64,000 bases of DNA from Trichocoleus sp. FACHB-40 (GTDB taxonomy: Bacteria; Cyanobacteriota; Cyanobacteriia; Cyanobacteriales; FACHB-T130), in the NCBI RefSeq assembly GCF_014695915.1, contig NZ_JACJPF010000101.1, positions 186,001 through 250,000 of the forward strand, written 5' to 3'. The notes beneath the pieces were generated by a model that was not told where the DNA came from, ran no database searches, and was given only the letters and a program-made list of their open reading frames with translations. Shown in pieces: positions 42,806 through 52,061 of the stretch (the stretch's first letter is position 1; each line of letters begins with the position of its first letter). Made by a program: the position numbers and the translations under genes.

Positions 42806-43594
42806 ATGGATAATTTTTCTGTTGAGACTGCATCGCAGTTATGGAACTACCTGGTTAATCAAACGTACTTTAAGATTTTACAGAACCTTCTCTGGGCGGC
42901 TGGGATTCTGCTGCTCACACGATTAGCCGTAGGTTGGATAGGTGGTCTTACCCGCAAAACACTCAGTCGCACAGAACCAACTCTACGCAAGTTTCTGGTT
43001 CAGGTAGCGGAGATTTTTACGCTGGTGGTCGGAATTGTGGCAGTTCTCAATAAGTTGGGAATTCAGACAACCAGCGTCGTTGCGGTGCTGGGGGCTGCTG
43101 GTTTAGCGGTGGGTTTGGCATTGCAGAATACCCTATCCCACTTTGCTGCGGGTGTGATGCTAATTAGTACACGCCCGTTTGAGGTAGGAGATTTTATTGA
43201 AGGTGCAGGGGTTGCTGGTGTGGTAGATGCTATTGGGACTTTCTCTACTACGCTGATAACGCGAGATAACGTGGTGATTACGGTGCCGAATGGTCAATTA
43301 TTTAGTGGAAATCTCAAAAATACCTCCGCACTGGGTAAGCGACGAGTGGATTTGGAAATTGATATAGGCGATCGCCCGATTGAACCCACGATAACTCTAC
43401 TTTTATCCCTAGTTCAACCCCATCCCTTAATCTTGGATGAACCAAAACCTACTTGTCACGTTTCCTCAATTTCAGCAACAGGGACAGTTTTATATCTACG
43501 TCCTTGGTGTAGTACGGAAGCTTACGATCATGTGCGTTCAGAAGTGCAACAACTGGTTAAAGAAGCACTGCGGACTGACTCGCCAGTAGTATAA
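42806..43594 (+). CDS. MscS-family mechanosensitive channel
   Basis: 262 residues from the ATG at 42806; the frame starts at a TTG six bases earlier. Three membrane helices, the pore-lining third (AVLGAAGLAVGLALQNTLSHFAAG) rich in Gly and Ala as in MscS, then the cytoplasmic beta-domain with RPFEVGDFI, VPNGQLFSGN and a C-terminal cage fragment. It releases solutes on hypo-osmotic shock. It ends one base before the convergent kinase stop. Confidence 0.9.
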   Translation: MDNFSVETASQLWNYLVNQTYFKILQNLLWAAGILLLTRLAVGWIGGLTRKTLSRTEPTLRKFLVQVAEIFTLVVGIVAVLNKLGIQTTSVVAVLGAAGLAVGLALQNTLSHFAAGVMLISTRPFEVGDFIEGAGVAGVVDAIGTFSTTLITRDNVVITVPNGQLFSGNLKNTSALGKRRVDLEIDIGDRPIEPTITLLLSLVQPHPLILDEPKPTCHVSSISATGTVLYLRPWCSTEAYDHVRSEVQQLVKEALRTDSPVV

Positions 43595-43595
43595 G

Positions 43596-45266
43596 CTAAG
43601 AGCGATCGCTATCTGATTCCTTGCTTCCCTGAATCGGAATCTCAATCAAAAATTCTGTCCCTTTCCCTAGTTCAGACAGACACTTCAATACTCCTTTATG
43701 CTTCTCGACCACAATTTGATAGCTAATTGACAATCCTATTCCTGTTCCCTTGCCTACAGGTTTTGTGGTAAAAAACGGATCGAATATCTGTTCTCGGATC
43801 GCTTCCGATATCCCAGAACCATTATCAGCAATGGTGATTAAAACAGAATTTTCTACCACCTCGGTGCGAATGCGAATTGTAGGGGTTTTCGACTGGGGAT
43901 TGGTGATTGGGAATTGGGAAGAGGAAATTGCATCCTTCTGTTTCCCAGTCAAGAGTCCCCATTCCTCAGTTTCCATCTCCACCAGCGCATCAATAGCATT
44001 GCTCAAGATATTCATAAACACCTGGTTCAGGGGGCCAGGGTAGCATTCAACGGGTGGAAGGATGCCGTACTCTTTGATTACTACAATGCCAGGATTAACC
44101 CCTGTGGCTTTGAGTCGATGCTGTAGGATTAATAGCGTACTGTTGATACCTTCATGGATGTCAACACGTTTCTTTTTTGCCTCATCCAACCGGGAGAAGC
44201 TGCGTAGCGACTTAACGATTTGATGGATACGGTCGGTACCCACTTTCATAGAAGACAGGGTTTTAGGCAAATCTTGCGTGATAAAGTCCAAGTCAATCGC
44301 TTCTGCTTTTTCTTGGATATCTAAATCGGGATCGGGATACCGCTGTTGGTAGAGAGATAACAAATCGAGGAGCTCGCTAACGTAGTCATTAACATAGGGC
44401 AGATTGCCGTGGATGAAGGTGACGGGATTGTTAATCTCATGGGCAACACCAGCAACCAGTTGACCCAAGCTTGACATTTTTTCACTCTGAATCAGTTGAG
44501 CTTGAGTTTGCCGTAATGTTTTTAAAGTTTGCAACAGACGCTTATTAGTCTGGCGGAGTGCCTCTTCTACTCGCTGACTCTTAGCGATGGTACGTTCTAA
44601 CTTAGTTACATTAATCCGTAGATCCAGCTGCGCGATCGCTTGACGGCCCAATCTTTGCAGCGCATCCAGTTGTGCTGGCGTTAGATTGCGAGGAACCCGG
44701 TCAAGCACGCACAGAGTACCGATTCCAAAGCCATTGGCTGTTACTAGAGGTGTTCCGGCATAAAACCGGATATCGGGGCCATGTGTCACCAACGGATTAT
44801 TGGCAAATCGCTCATCTTCTAAGGCATCTGGCACAATCAGCATTTCATCCGGTTTGGATATAGCATGGGCGCAGAAAGCAAGCTCTCTGGGGGTTTCGGT
44901 TGCTTCCACGCCGATTTTTGACTTGAACCACTGTCTATGAGCATCGACCAAACTGATTAAGGCAATAGGAGTGCCGCAAATATGGGCTGCCAAAGCAGTT
45001 AGATCGTCGAATGCCTCTTCCGGGGGAGTATCGATAACTTTGTACTGATTTAGCTCTTTTAGCCTTTCTTCCTCATTGGGAGGCACTGGAGGGCTTTTAC
45101 TGACTGCTTTAGTAGGCGGGGTTTGCTCCGGGATGGCATCATTTGTAAGGTTTGGTTCGCGCCTTTTAGGAATTGACTGGCGATGCCTTGTTCTGGAAAA
45201 ATGAATGTAAAGAGCTTGAATACATTCATCAATAAAATCCAATATTCTTTGAAAAAGCCTTTTCAC
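43596..45266 (-). CDS. GAF-domain sensor histidine kinase
   Basis: 556 residues, soluble. GAF domain (about 60 to 215) with [26 protein letters not shown] and [19 protein letters not shown]; coiled coil; a phosphoacceptor of the HAMP-less type [15 protein letters not shown] (His near residue 280); ATP-binding domain (about 390 to 550) with [15 protein letters not shown] and GTGIGLSIS. An in-frame repeat insert ([14 protein letters not shown]) interrupts the ATP domain. The partner receiver is not adjacent. It is tail to tail with the MscS gene, with one base between the stops. Confidence 0.88.
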   Translation of the reverse strand: MKRLFQRILDFIDECIQALYIHFSRTRHRQSIPKRREPNLTNDAIPEQTPPTKAVSKSPPVPPNEEERLKELNQYKVIDTPPEEAFDDLTALAAHICGTPIALISLVDAHRQWFKSKIGVEATETPRELAFCAHAISKPDEMLIVPDALEDERFANNPLVTHGPDIRFYAGTPLVTANGFGIGTLCVLDRVPRNLTPAQLDALQRLGRQAIAQLDLRINVTKLERTIAKSQRVEEALRQTNKRLLQTLKTLRQTQAQLIQSEKMSSLGQLVAGVAHEINNPVTFIHGNLPYVNDYVSELLDLLSLYQQRYPDPDLDIQEKAEAIDLDFITQDLPKTLSSMKVGTDRIHQIVKSLRSFSRLDEAKKKRVDIHEGINSTLLILQHRLKATGVNPGIVVIKEYGILPPVECYPGPLNQVFMNILSNAIDALVEMETEEWGLLTGKQKDAISSSQFPITNPQSKTPTIRIRTEVVENSVLITIADNGSGISEAIREQIFDPFFTTKPVGKGTGIGLSISYQIVVEKHKGVLKCLSELGKGTEFLIEIPIQGSKESDSDRS

Positions 45267-45398
45267 ACTTGGGTTATAAACGCTTATTTAAGGTTATGGT
45301 AGATCATTTATTATGACTACTATTTTGTACATAGACCCAAGTTATACAACTACGCAAATAGGCTTAAATTTTCTCAGCTAAAAAGCTGAATGTGAAAA

Positions 45399-45431
45399 AA
45401 ACCTCCAAGGCTGAGTACAGCAAGGAGGTTT
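45399..45431 (-). terminator. Terminator after the sucrose-phosphate-synthase-like gene
   Basis: AAACCTCC and GGAGGTTT around 17 bases that can also pair (CCAAGG..). Read leftwards from the glycosyltransferase gene, it is followed by an A/T run. Confidence 0.55.
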
Positions 45432-45517
45432 GTAGGGTTTTTTAGGGCTGTTTTATCCTCGTTACCGTAGAGTCAGTGTACCTACCGTAGCGAGAAACAG
45501 GTTCGCCAGAGCTAATT

Positions 45518-46783
45518 TTAGGCACTAACGGAACTCAGCTCTTTTGCTGGTTCTTCCAATAAATGAGTGTAGAGTTCACCCAGTTGCGATGCCACGCCAT
45601 CCCAGCTGAACTGCTTCTCTACCCGGACTCTGGCTTTCTTACCCAGTTCTTTAGCCCATTCTGGATTAGCCAGAATGCGGTCAATGGCGACGGCAAAAGC
45701 TGCATCATCCTTGGGAGGAGCCAGTAACCCAGTTTCTTCGGGTACGACGGTGTACTGGAGTCCACCGACATCGCTGGCGACTACGGGTGTTTCGGAAGCC
45801 ATCGCTTCAATTGCTACTAAACCGAAGGGTTCGTAGTGACTGGGGACGACGCAGACATCGGCAGCGGCGTAGTAACTGGGGAGGGTATCGTCACCCAGCC
45901 GTCCGGGGAAGGTGGTGATGTCTCGCAATCCCACTTCGCCTACAATTTTTTCAATGCGATCGCGTTCGATGCCATCACTTTGACCTGGACGAGATCCGCC
46001 ACCGATAACTAGCTTCACGTTTTGATCGCGCATCTGGGACTTGGCAACGGCGCGAACCACGGTTTCAATCCCTTTACGACGATCAAATCGACCCACATAA
46101 AACACGACTTTAGCGTTCGGGTCGATTCCTAGTTTCTCTCTTGCTGCTTCGCGGCTAACTGAACCAAACTTGCGGATATCGGTGCCACAGGGGATGATGT
46201 CGATGCTGCCTTTTGTGGAAACAAGCGATCGCATATGTTCTTTTTCCTGCGGGCTTGTTGCTACAATTCGATCCGCTTTCTCTAATACCTTCTTCTCTAC
46301 TTCTAATCGGGTAGTGGCAATTAGAGGAATGGTTGAAACCGACTTATACTTAACTGCTCCCAAGGAGTGGTATGTATGAACTAACTGGATCGGTTGGATT
46401 TTCTTTAGCTCCATTCCTACCCAAGAAGAGAGCCAATAATTAGTGTGTACTACAGAATATTCAATACCTTCTTGCTGCTGAAATTTTAGCAGTTGTTCAA
46501 CAAACGTTGGCAAATACTCGAACAGATTGTCTCTCGGCACAAATTGTTCAGGGCCTGCGCTTAAGCGAATCGTTCGGCAATTAGCACTATGTTCAACAAT
46601 CGTGGGTTGCTCTGGGCTCACTTTGCGGGTAAACATATCCACCTGCCACCCTTGTTTAGCTAGTGCCTCACCCACCTGCCTTACATAAACGTTTTGTCCG
46701 CCTGCTTCTTCCTTGCCAATTTCAATTGCTGGATCTCCGTGGACTGAGATTAGAGCAATGTGTTGTTTTATCGTGGATAGCAT
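45518..46783 (-). CDS. Sucrose-phosphate synthase-like glycosyltransferase (GT4)
   Basis: 421 residues, GT-B fold. N-terminal GGQNVYVRQVGEAL, HTNYWLSSWVGMEL, IIPCGTDIRKFG, YVGRFDRRKG, and the E-x7-E of EPFGLVAIEAM. Cyanobacterial SPS can be this compact (about 46 kDa) without the phosphatase domain, and the LVHTYHSLGAVK stretch matches sucrose enzymes. It would transfer glucose from a nucleotide sugar to fructose-6-phosphate, making the osmolyte sucrose phosphate. A sucrose-phosphate phosphatase is not nearby. Another GT4 role remains possible. Confidence 0.75.
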   Translation of the reverse strand: MLSTIKQHIALISVHGDPAIEIGKEEAGGQNVYVRQVGEALAKQGWQVDMFTRKVSPEQPTIVEHSANCRTIRLSAGPEQFVPRDNLFEYLPTFVEQLLKFQQQEGIEYSVVHTNYWLSSWVGMELKKIQPIQLVHTYHSLGAVKYKSVSTIPLIATTRLEVEKKVLEKADRIVATSPQEKEHMRSLVSTKGSIDIIPCGTDIRKFGSVSREAAREKLGIDPNAKVVFYVGRFDRRKGIETVVRAVAKSQMRDQNVKLVIGGGSRPGQSDGIERDRIEKIVGEVGLRDITTFPGRLGDDTLPSYYAAADVCVVPSHYEPFGLVAIEAMASETPVVASDVGGLQYTVVPEETGLLAPPKDDAAFAVAIDRILANPEWAKELGKKARVRVEKQFSWDGVASQLGELYTHLLEEPAKELSSVSA

Positions 46784-47312
46784 ATGTTTTGTTGGTGTTG
46801 AAACTCAACGATGTTTAGGGCGTAGGTTGATATTTTACTCAGGTGCCTCTTTAGCCCACTGAAATTTTGAGTTTGATATTTTACTGTTATCTAAATTTAG
46901 CTCACCGAATCTTAAAGAATCTTCATGAGCTATTGATTATTAGGATATAACCTTAACCTGATGTTCAACATCAACTACTGGGGGGAATCTGCCAGCCTAC
47001 TCATTTCCCACCTGGGAAGTAGGGATGAGTAAATCTGAGTATTTTGGCACCTTCCCAAAGAAATAAAAAATTTATATAAAATGAGATAGATTCTTGAGTG
47101 CGATCGCGAAGTGTATGCGCGTTAGCCCTACTCACGCTCAATGCTGTTGTTTCTGGGACTGAGTAAATGACCATTTCCTTGCTAGAACTGTATTATTTGA
47201 ATCGTCAAACCCATATCGTTACTGCCCCTATGCCTAATTTTAGTTTATTTCTTTAAAAAAGCAAAAAAAGCTTGAGGCGAACGGTTGCAATTTATTAAAA
47301 CCTGCTATTATA
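46784..47312. other. Gap upstream of tRNA-Ser, no gene recognised
   Basis: About 530 bp, AT-rich with a GCGATCGC near 47100. Stops in every frame. It must hold the promoter of the leftward glycosyltransferase gene. Confidence 0.4.
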
Positions 47313-47318
47313 TATAAT
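47313..47318 (+). promoter_or_regulatory. Candidate -10 box of tRNA-Ser
   Basis: TATAAT ending 9 bases before the mature 5' end. TTGCAA at 47285-47290 could be a -35, but the spacer is 22 bases, longer than ideal. Confidence 0.4.
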
Positions 47319-47327
47319 TGTCACCCT

Positions 47328-47419
47328 GGAGAGGTGGCTGAGTGGTCGAAAGCGACAGATTGCTAATCTGTTGTACGGTTGGTAACTCCGTACCGAGGGT
47401 TCGAATCCCTCCCTCTCCG
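47328..47419 (+). tRNA. tRNA-Ser (anticodon GCT)
   Basis: Acceptor GGAGAGG (47328-47334) pairs with CCTCTCC (47412-47418), discriminator G at 47419. D-arm GGCTGAGTGGTCGAAAGC, anticodon stem ACAGA/TCTGT with loop TTGCTAA giving GCT at 47362-47364, long variable arm typical of serine, and TTCGAAT in the T loop. CCA is not encoded. Confidence 0.97.
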
Positions 47420-47562
47420 TTTTTGAATATATAACCCCTGTCAGCTCGTTGCGATGTTCAATTACTTGCAGCGTTGCGGATATATTGCGGGTATAGTGAG
47501 TAACTTAAGATAAATAAAATATTTAATTTCCCTTGCGGACTGTGGAAGAGTTGAGCAAACAA

Positions 47563-48906
47563 ATGGATAAATCAGCAACAGCTTCACGGATCAAACCTGG
47601 TCGGGCGATCGCTTTGTTCATTACCACATTAGCTACAGGTTTATTGACCGCGGCTTGTGAGAATACTACCCAAAGCAGCAGTAACCCACAAACGAGTAGC
47701 CCCACCGAGACAACAACTGCTGCCCCAGCCACCAACGCCAAAGGACTCAAAATTGGCTCGCTGCTGCCGACAACAGGCGATCTATCCTCAGTTGGACAAC
47801 CCTTACCGGATGCCGTCCGGTTGTTAGTAGACACTGTAAACCAGTGCGGCGGTGTCAACGGCGAGCCAGTGACATTTATACCTGAAGATGACCAAACCGA
47901 TCCTAATGCTGGCGCAGCAGCAATGACTAAACTGGCGCAAGTAGACAGAGTTGCTGGTGTCGTTGGTTCCTTTGCCAGCAGCGTCTCTACTGCCGCCCTG
48001 CCTATAGCTGTACGCAACAAAGTAATGTTTATTTCTCCAGGCAGCACCAGCCCTGTATTTACAGAACGAGCCAAAACAGGAGAATATAACGGCTTTTGGG
48101 CGCGGACTGCTCCCCCCGATACCTATCAGGCGCAAGCGTTGGCAAAATTAGCCAGCGAGAGAGGCTTTAAGCGGGTTGCCACTGTAGTCATCAACAACGA
48201 TTATGGTGTTGGCTTTGAGAAAGAATTTGTGCAAGCCTTCAAAAAACTTGGTGGAACGGTTGTCAACGAAGCTAAGCCGACTCGCTACGACCCGAAAGCC
48301 GCCACATTTGAAAGTGAAGCAGCAGCAGCTTTTAATGACAAGCCTGACGCTGTGGCAGCTGTTCTCTACGCCGAAACTGGTAGTTTGTTCTTGAAGTCTG
48401 CCTACGAGCAAGGTTTAAGTAAAGACGTGACGGTGATGCTCACCGATGGTGTCTATTCCGAAGACTTTCCCGAACAAGTAGGTAAAAGCAGTGACGGTAA
48501 GTTTATTTTGGATGGAGCAATTGGGACAGTTCCTGGTGCCAATGGCCCAGCTTTAGCTGAGTTCACCAAGTTATGGAAAGACAAGACTGGAAAAGAACTG
48601 AGTGCCTATGTTCCGCACGGCTGGGATGCCGCAGCTTTGATGGTACTCGCCGCAGAATCCGCTAAGTCGAACACTGGCGAAGGCATTAAAAGCAAGATTC
48701 GTGATGTTGCTAACGCCCCAGGCACAGAAGTAACTGATGTCTGCAAAGCTATGGAGTTAGTGCGGAAGGGAGAAGATATTAACTACCAGGGAGCCAGCAG
48801 CAATGTGGATATCGATGCCAACGGCGATGTAGTTGGTAATTACGATGTCTGGAAGGTAGAACCGGATGGCAAAGTAGACGTAACGGGTAAAGTTAGCCCT
48901 CAATAG
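47563..48906 (+). CDS. ABC-transporter substrate-binding lipoprotein (amino acid/amide type)
   Basis: 447 residues from the ATG at 47563; the frame extends to a TTG at 47533. Lipobox TAAC after a hydrophobic run (FITTLATGLL), then the two-lobed periplasmic-binding fold typical of branched-chain amino-acid, amide or urea receptors: KIGSLLPTTGDLSSVG, EDDQTDPNAGAAAM, RVAGVVGSFASSVS and VVINNDYGVG. No permease or ATPase genes flank it, so it works with an unlinked transporter. It could also act as a sensor. Confidence 0.85.
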   Translation: MDKSATASRIKPGRAIALFITTLATGLLTAACENTTQSSSNPQTSSPTETTTAAPATNAKGLKIGSLLPTTGDLSSVGQPLPDAVRLLVDTVNQCGGVNGEPVTFIPEDDQTDPNAGAAAMTKLAQVDRVAGVVGSFASSVSTAALPIAVRNKVMFISPGSTSPVFTERAKTGEYNGFWARTAPPDTYQAQALAKLASERGFKRVATVVINNDYGVGFEKEFVQAFKKLGGTVVNEAKPTRYDPKAATFESEAAAAFNDKPDAVAAVLYAETGSLFLKSAYEQGLSKDVTVMLTDGVYSEDFPEQVGKSSDGKFILDGAIGTVPGANGPALAEFTKLWKDKTGKELSAYVPHGWDAAALMVLAAESAKSNTGEGIKSKIRDVANAPGTEVTDVCKAMELVRKGEDINYQGASSNVDIDANGDVVGNYDVWKVEPDGKVDVTGKVSPQ

Positions 48907-48916
48907 AAGGAGTAAC

Positions 48917-48962
48917 AAGGTAAAAGACAAAATTAAGAAATTCTTTTTTTGCCTTTTACCTT
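48917..48962. terminator. Shared terminator between convergent genes
   Basis: AAGGTAAAAGACAAAA and TTTTGCCTTTTACCTT pair with one mismatch around a 14-base loop. It lies in the 65-bp gap between the binding protein and the barrel protein, and can end both. Confidence 0.75.
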
Positions 48963-48971
48963 TTACTTTTT

Positions 48972-49880
48972 TTAGAAGCCGGAGAAGGTGTAACCAACAC
49001 CAACCATTAGCCCAACTGGTATTTCATCGTCTTGAAAACCGACATTTAAAGCCGCTGTTGCTGTAAATTGGCGTGACAAGGGAACATCGACACCGCCAGT
49101 AGCCAGGAAACCAATTGTGCTGTCATCACCTGTAGAAATGGTCACGCCGCCACCAACGTAAGGGGCGAATCTAAGAGTTTCAAATGGGTCTGTTTGCCGG
49201 ATGTTAAAGTCGTAAGTGACGGGAATCAAAAAGGTAGCATCGTCACCGATTAACACCGAGGGACGTACTGACAGAGTGTTGCTAAGACCGATTTTGCTAA
49301 TTATCGCGAAGCTGCCATCACCCAATGCGGTATCACCGCCAAAACCGATATTAACTCCAGCTCCGATGTAACTACGACCGGAACGGGTAGCGCGACCAAG
49401 TTCGATGTCTGTTTGGGCAACTTTGTTTTGCGATCGCGTTTCCGAACTTGTCTGTTGAGGCTGTGTTAGAGCAGCGGCAGAGGTGCTTGCGTCTGGAAAT
49501 GGTTTATTTGCCACCAGGTCGGCAGCTGTTCCGGTTCCATTTGCCACCGAGCGATCGCGCATCGAAGGCAGAGCAGTTGCATCTGCATTCTCATTGATAA
49601 CTTTCTCTTGGCTGCTGTCTTGTGGCAAGACTGAAGCAGTTGATTCGGTAGCGATTTGGACACCTAAAGCTGCAACGGCTGGGTTGCTTTCTGTTAGGGG
49701 TATCTCCGCTGGGGCTGTCGCTGCTTCCACCGCTACAGGTTCTGAATCCACGGTGACAGCAGTCTCCATGTCAGTCATGGCATCGGGTGTCTCAGCTTGC
49801 GCTGACAACCCACCACCTACGACACATAGAGCTGTCAGACCCAATAGGAAAGAAACGTGCTTGAAAAAATTAGTATTCAC
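48972..49880 (-). CDS. Outer-membrane beta-barrel protein
   Basis: 302 residues from the GTG at 49880, chosen because GGAGGAG lies 6 bases before it; the frame extends upstream to a TTG. Signal peptide (LLGLTALCVVGGGLSAQA), a Thr/Ala-rich linker, then alternating strands and a C-terminal Phe (VGVGYTFSGF), the hallmark of barrels inserted by BamA. A Cys in the signal is part of the hydrophobic core. Likely a small porin or structural barrel of the outer membrane. Confidence 0.8.
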   Translation of the reverse strand: MNTNFFKHVSFLLGLTALCVVGGGLSAQAETPDAMTDMETAVTVDSEPVAVEAATAPAEIPLTESNPAVAALGVQIATESTASVLPQDSSQEKVINENADATALPSMRDRSVANGTGTAADLVANKPFPDASTSAAALTQPQQTSSETRSQNKVAQTDIELGRATRSGRSYIGAGVNIGFGGDTALGDGSFAIISKIGLSNTLSVRPSVLIGDDATFLIPVTYDFNIRQTDPFETLRFAPYVGGGVTISTGDDSTIGFLATGGVDVPLSRQFTATAALNVGFQDDEIPVGLMVGVGYTFSGF

Positions 49881-50015
49881 CGACACTCCTCCAAAATTTA
49901 CTAAAAAACTTACCAAAGCCCAACTTTACAGCCTATTATCACGGAAATTATAATTCCATGACGTTAATTTAGAAAATTTTCCAAATTTTCGCTACCTACC
50001 AGGGAATAAACTTGG

Positions 50016-50045
50016 CTGGGGATTGGGAATTGGGAATTGGGGAGA
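50016..50045. repeat. GGGGATTG heptamer repeat
   Basis: TGGGGATTGGGAATTGGGAA, the same family as at 10588, located 13 bp beyond the stop of the class A hydrolase. Confidence 0.75.
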
Positions 50046-50057
50046 ATAATTTAGGGT

Positions 50058-51014
50058 TCAGGCTTCACCGTTTGGAGAAAGACTGCCCATTGCGGCGACG
50101 AATTGCTGGGAGAGAAAAGGCAGAATCGCTTTGTTTTGGCTGTTAGTTTTGCCTTCGGTAAAGGCAACTAGCAGAAAAGGTTGCAAGCCTGGTATCTCAA
50201 TATAGGCAGCATCGTGACGTACACTTGAAGTCCAACCAGCTTTAGACCACAATTGGGCTTTTTGGGGAAGTCCGGCACCTAAGAAACCGCGAACCTGATT
50301 TTCTTCGTTGGAGGTTTCATCGTCTTCTAGTTTGAGACTGCGTTTCATCAGGCTCATCATTGCTTGCGATCGCGCACTCTCAACCGCCACACCACCGACA
50401 ATGCTGTGCAGCAGCCTCGCGGTGGCATTCGTTGTCACCATATTGCGATTCTCCATCATCTCCCCCACAAATGCCCGTTCTCGCCCATAGGGGCCATCAC
50501 CCCACGTTTTTTGATTGACATTAATGGTTTCCATCTCTGTCCAACCGAGGGATTGAAAGTAACGATTGACAATGTTACGCTGCTGCTTCCAGGTTTCAAA
50601 TGGCCCAGGCGCTAACTGTGGCCCGCTAGTTGTCCCAGTCAATACATCCAGAACTAAACTGGTGGCATCGTTGCTGGAATCAATTATCATGTCGCGGATG
50701 GCTCGTTCTAACTCGGTTGAGGTTTGGATCATGCCTGTTTCCAGCCATTCTTGTACGGCGACGAGATAGAACAGTTTCACGATGCTGGCTGGGTAAATTC
50801 GCTCGACGCCGCGATAGCTAAAGCCTCGCACTGGGTATTTCCAAAATTCCGCTGCACTGAGCGCACCACCAGTATTTACTGGCACAGGGGGATCGTAAAC
50901 TATCCAGGTAAGGGCGATTTGGTTGCGCGCTAAACTGGGAAATTCTGCCCAGGCGGTTTCTAAGATGCGATCGCCCAGTTTTTCTAGTTGTTCGTTTTTT
51001 TGAAAAAATGTCAT
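50058..51014 (-). CDS. Class A beta-lactamase-fold serine hydrolase
   Basis: 318 residues. Catalytic Ser-x-x-Lys in YPASIVKLFYL, then SSNDATS in the SDN position and SKAGW in place of KTG. N-terminus lacks a clear signal peptide. Members cleave beta-lactams or peptidoglycan-related amides; the altered KTG and missing signal argue against a true resistance enzyme and for an uncharacterised hydrolase. It is divergent from the NlpC/P60 gene with 63 bp between, and both may act on the wall. Confidence 0.8.
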   Translation of the reverse strand: MTFFQKNEQLEKLGDRILETAWAEFPSLARNQIALTWIVYDPPVPVNTGGALSAAEFWKYPVRGFSYRGVERIYPASIVKLFYLVAVQEWLETGMIQTSTELERAIRDMIIDSSNDATSLVLDVLTGTTSGPQLAPGPFETWKQQRNIVNRYFQSLGWTEMETINVNQKTWGDGPYGRERAFVGEMMENRNMVTTNATARLLHSIVGGVAVESARSQAMMSLMKRSLKLEDDETSNEENQVRGFLGAGLPQKAQLWSKAGWTSSVRHDAAYIEIPGLQPFLLVAFTEGKTNSQNKAILPFLSQQFVAAMGSLSPNGEA

Positions 51015-51077
51015 TTGTCAGATGTTAAATGTCAGTTGTTGATTAGTTTTTACCATCAAGAGAGGTCGCACTGACTA

Positions 51078-51752
51078 ATGACCATTGACCAATTGTGTGA
51101 GTATCGTTGCCAAGTTAATCTGAATCTCTATGATTCCCCCAACTGTAGTCGTTTGGCAACTCAGGCAGCATCTGGGCGGCACTTGCGGGTTTCGTCGATG
51201 CACGACACAGCTTTGGAGGTGTGCCTGTGCGAGGATGACTATACAGCCTGGTTAGCGATTGAAGACAAGAGCAAAATTGAGCAGGCGAAAACGCCTTATC
51301 AAGCGATCGCACTCTCCAGGGCAGAAATCCAAAACCGCTTACACAAGGTAATTGCCTTTACCCTAGCAGCAATGCAACAGCCTAATTATTACCTGTGGGG
51401 TGGTACACTCGGCCCTAACTATGACTGTTCTGGGCTGATGCAGGCAGCTTTTGGCTCGGTAGGGATTTGGTTGCCCAGAGATTCCTATCAGCAAGAGGCT
51501 TTTGTAGAGACGCAAAATTTCGCTTCTCTAGAACCAGGCGATTTAATTTTTTTTGGCGTTAATGATAGAACAACCCATGTAGGTTTGTATCTAGGAGATG
51601 GGCGTTATATTCATAGTTCCGGTAAAGAGCAGGGACGCAACGGAATTGGAATTGATTGCCTCTCACAACAGGGTGATTCCATTAGTCAATCTTATTATGA
51701 ACAGTTGCGTTCTTGTGGGCGAGTGGTTGCAAGTTATCAGCCCCTGACATAA
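51078..51752 (+). CDS. SH3-NlpC/P60 peptidase (gamma-D-glutamyl-diamino acid endopeptidase type)
   Basis: 224 residues. N-terminal SH3 domain (about 10 to 80), then NlpC/P60 (about 90 to 222) with the catalytic Cys in NYDCSGLMQAAF, His in THVGLYLGDG and the second polar residue in YIHSSG. Cyanobacterial enzymes of this layout cut the stem peptide of recycled murein with a free N-terminus. No signal peptide, so cytoplasmic recycling is likely. It shares a short divergent control region with the serine hydrolase. Confidence 0.9.
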   Translation: MTIDQLCEYRCQVNLNLYDSPNCSRLATQAASGRHLRVSSMHDTALEVCLCEDDYTAWLAIEDKSKIEQAKTPYQAIALSRAEIQNRLHKVIAFTLAAMQQPNYYLWGGTLGPNYDCSGLMQAAFGSVGIWLPRDSYQQEAFVETQNFASLEPGDLIFFGVNDRTTHVGLYLGDGRYIHSSGKEQGRNGIGIDCLSQQGDSISQSYYEQLRSCGRVVASYQPLT

Positions 51753-51777
51753 AGAAACTAAATGATTTGTGAAGCCA

Positions 51778-51810
51778 AGATACCCGACTTCTTGAAGAAG
51801 TCGGGTATCT
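51778..51810. repeat. GATACCCGACTTC hairpin, dispersed, copy 2
   Basis: Identical to 42669-42701 except one loop base. It follows the NlpC/P60 stop by 25 bp and may end its transcript. The rest of the 51753-52061 gap has no gene. Confidence 0.8.
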
Positions 51811-52061
51811 GAAGGGATGGCATCTAAAACTCTGCTCTTGATTGCTATCGTAGGCTAAGTTTAGGAGCGTGACCCAGCACTCATATAGCAATCTTTGCAG
51901 GAGTTGGAAATTTTTTTTGTTTGTAGCGTAGGCCTCACGAGAGCGATACGGCTGTCTGATCTGTGAGATTGTTATAGTTGGGTTTCGCTACCGATTAACT
52001 CAACTATAGCTCTTAGTATTCACTGCTAAATTTCCCCTTTCTTCTGTTATAACTATCGTCT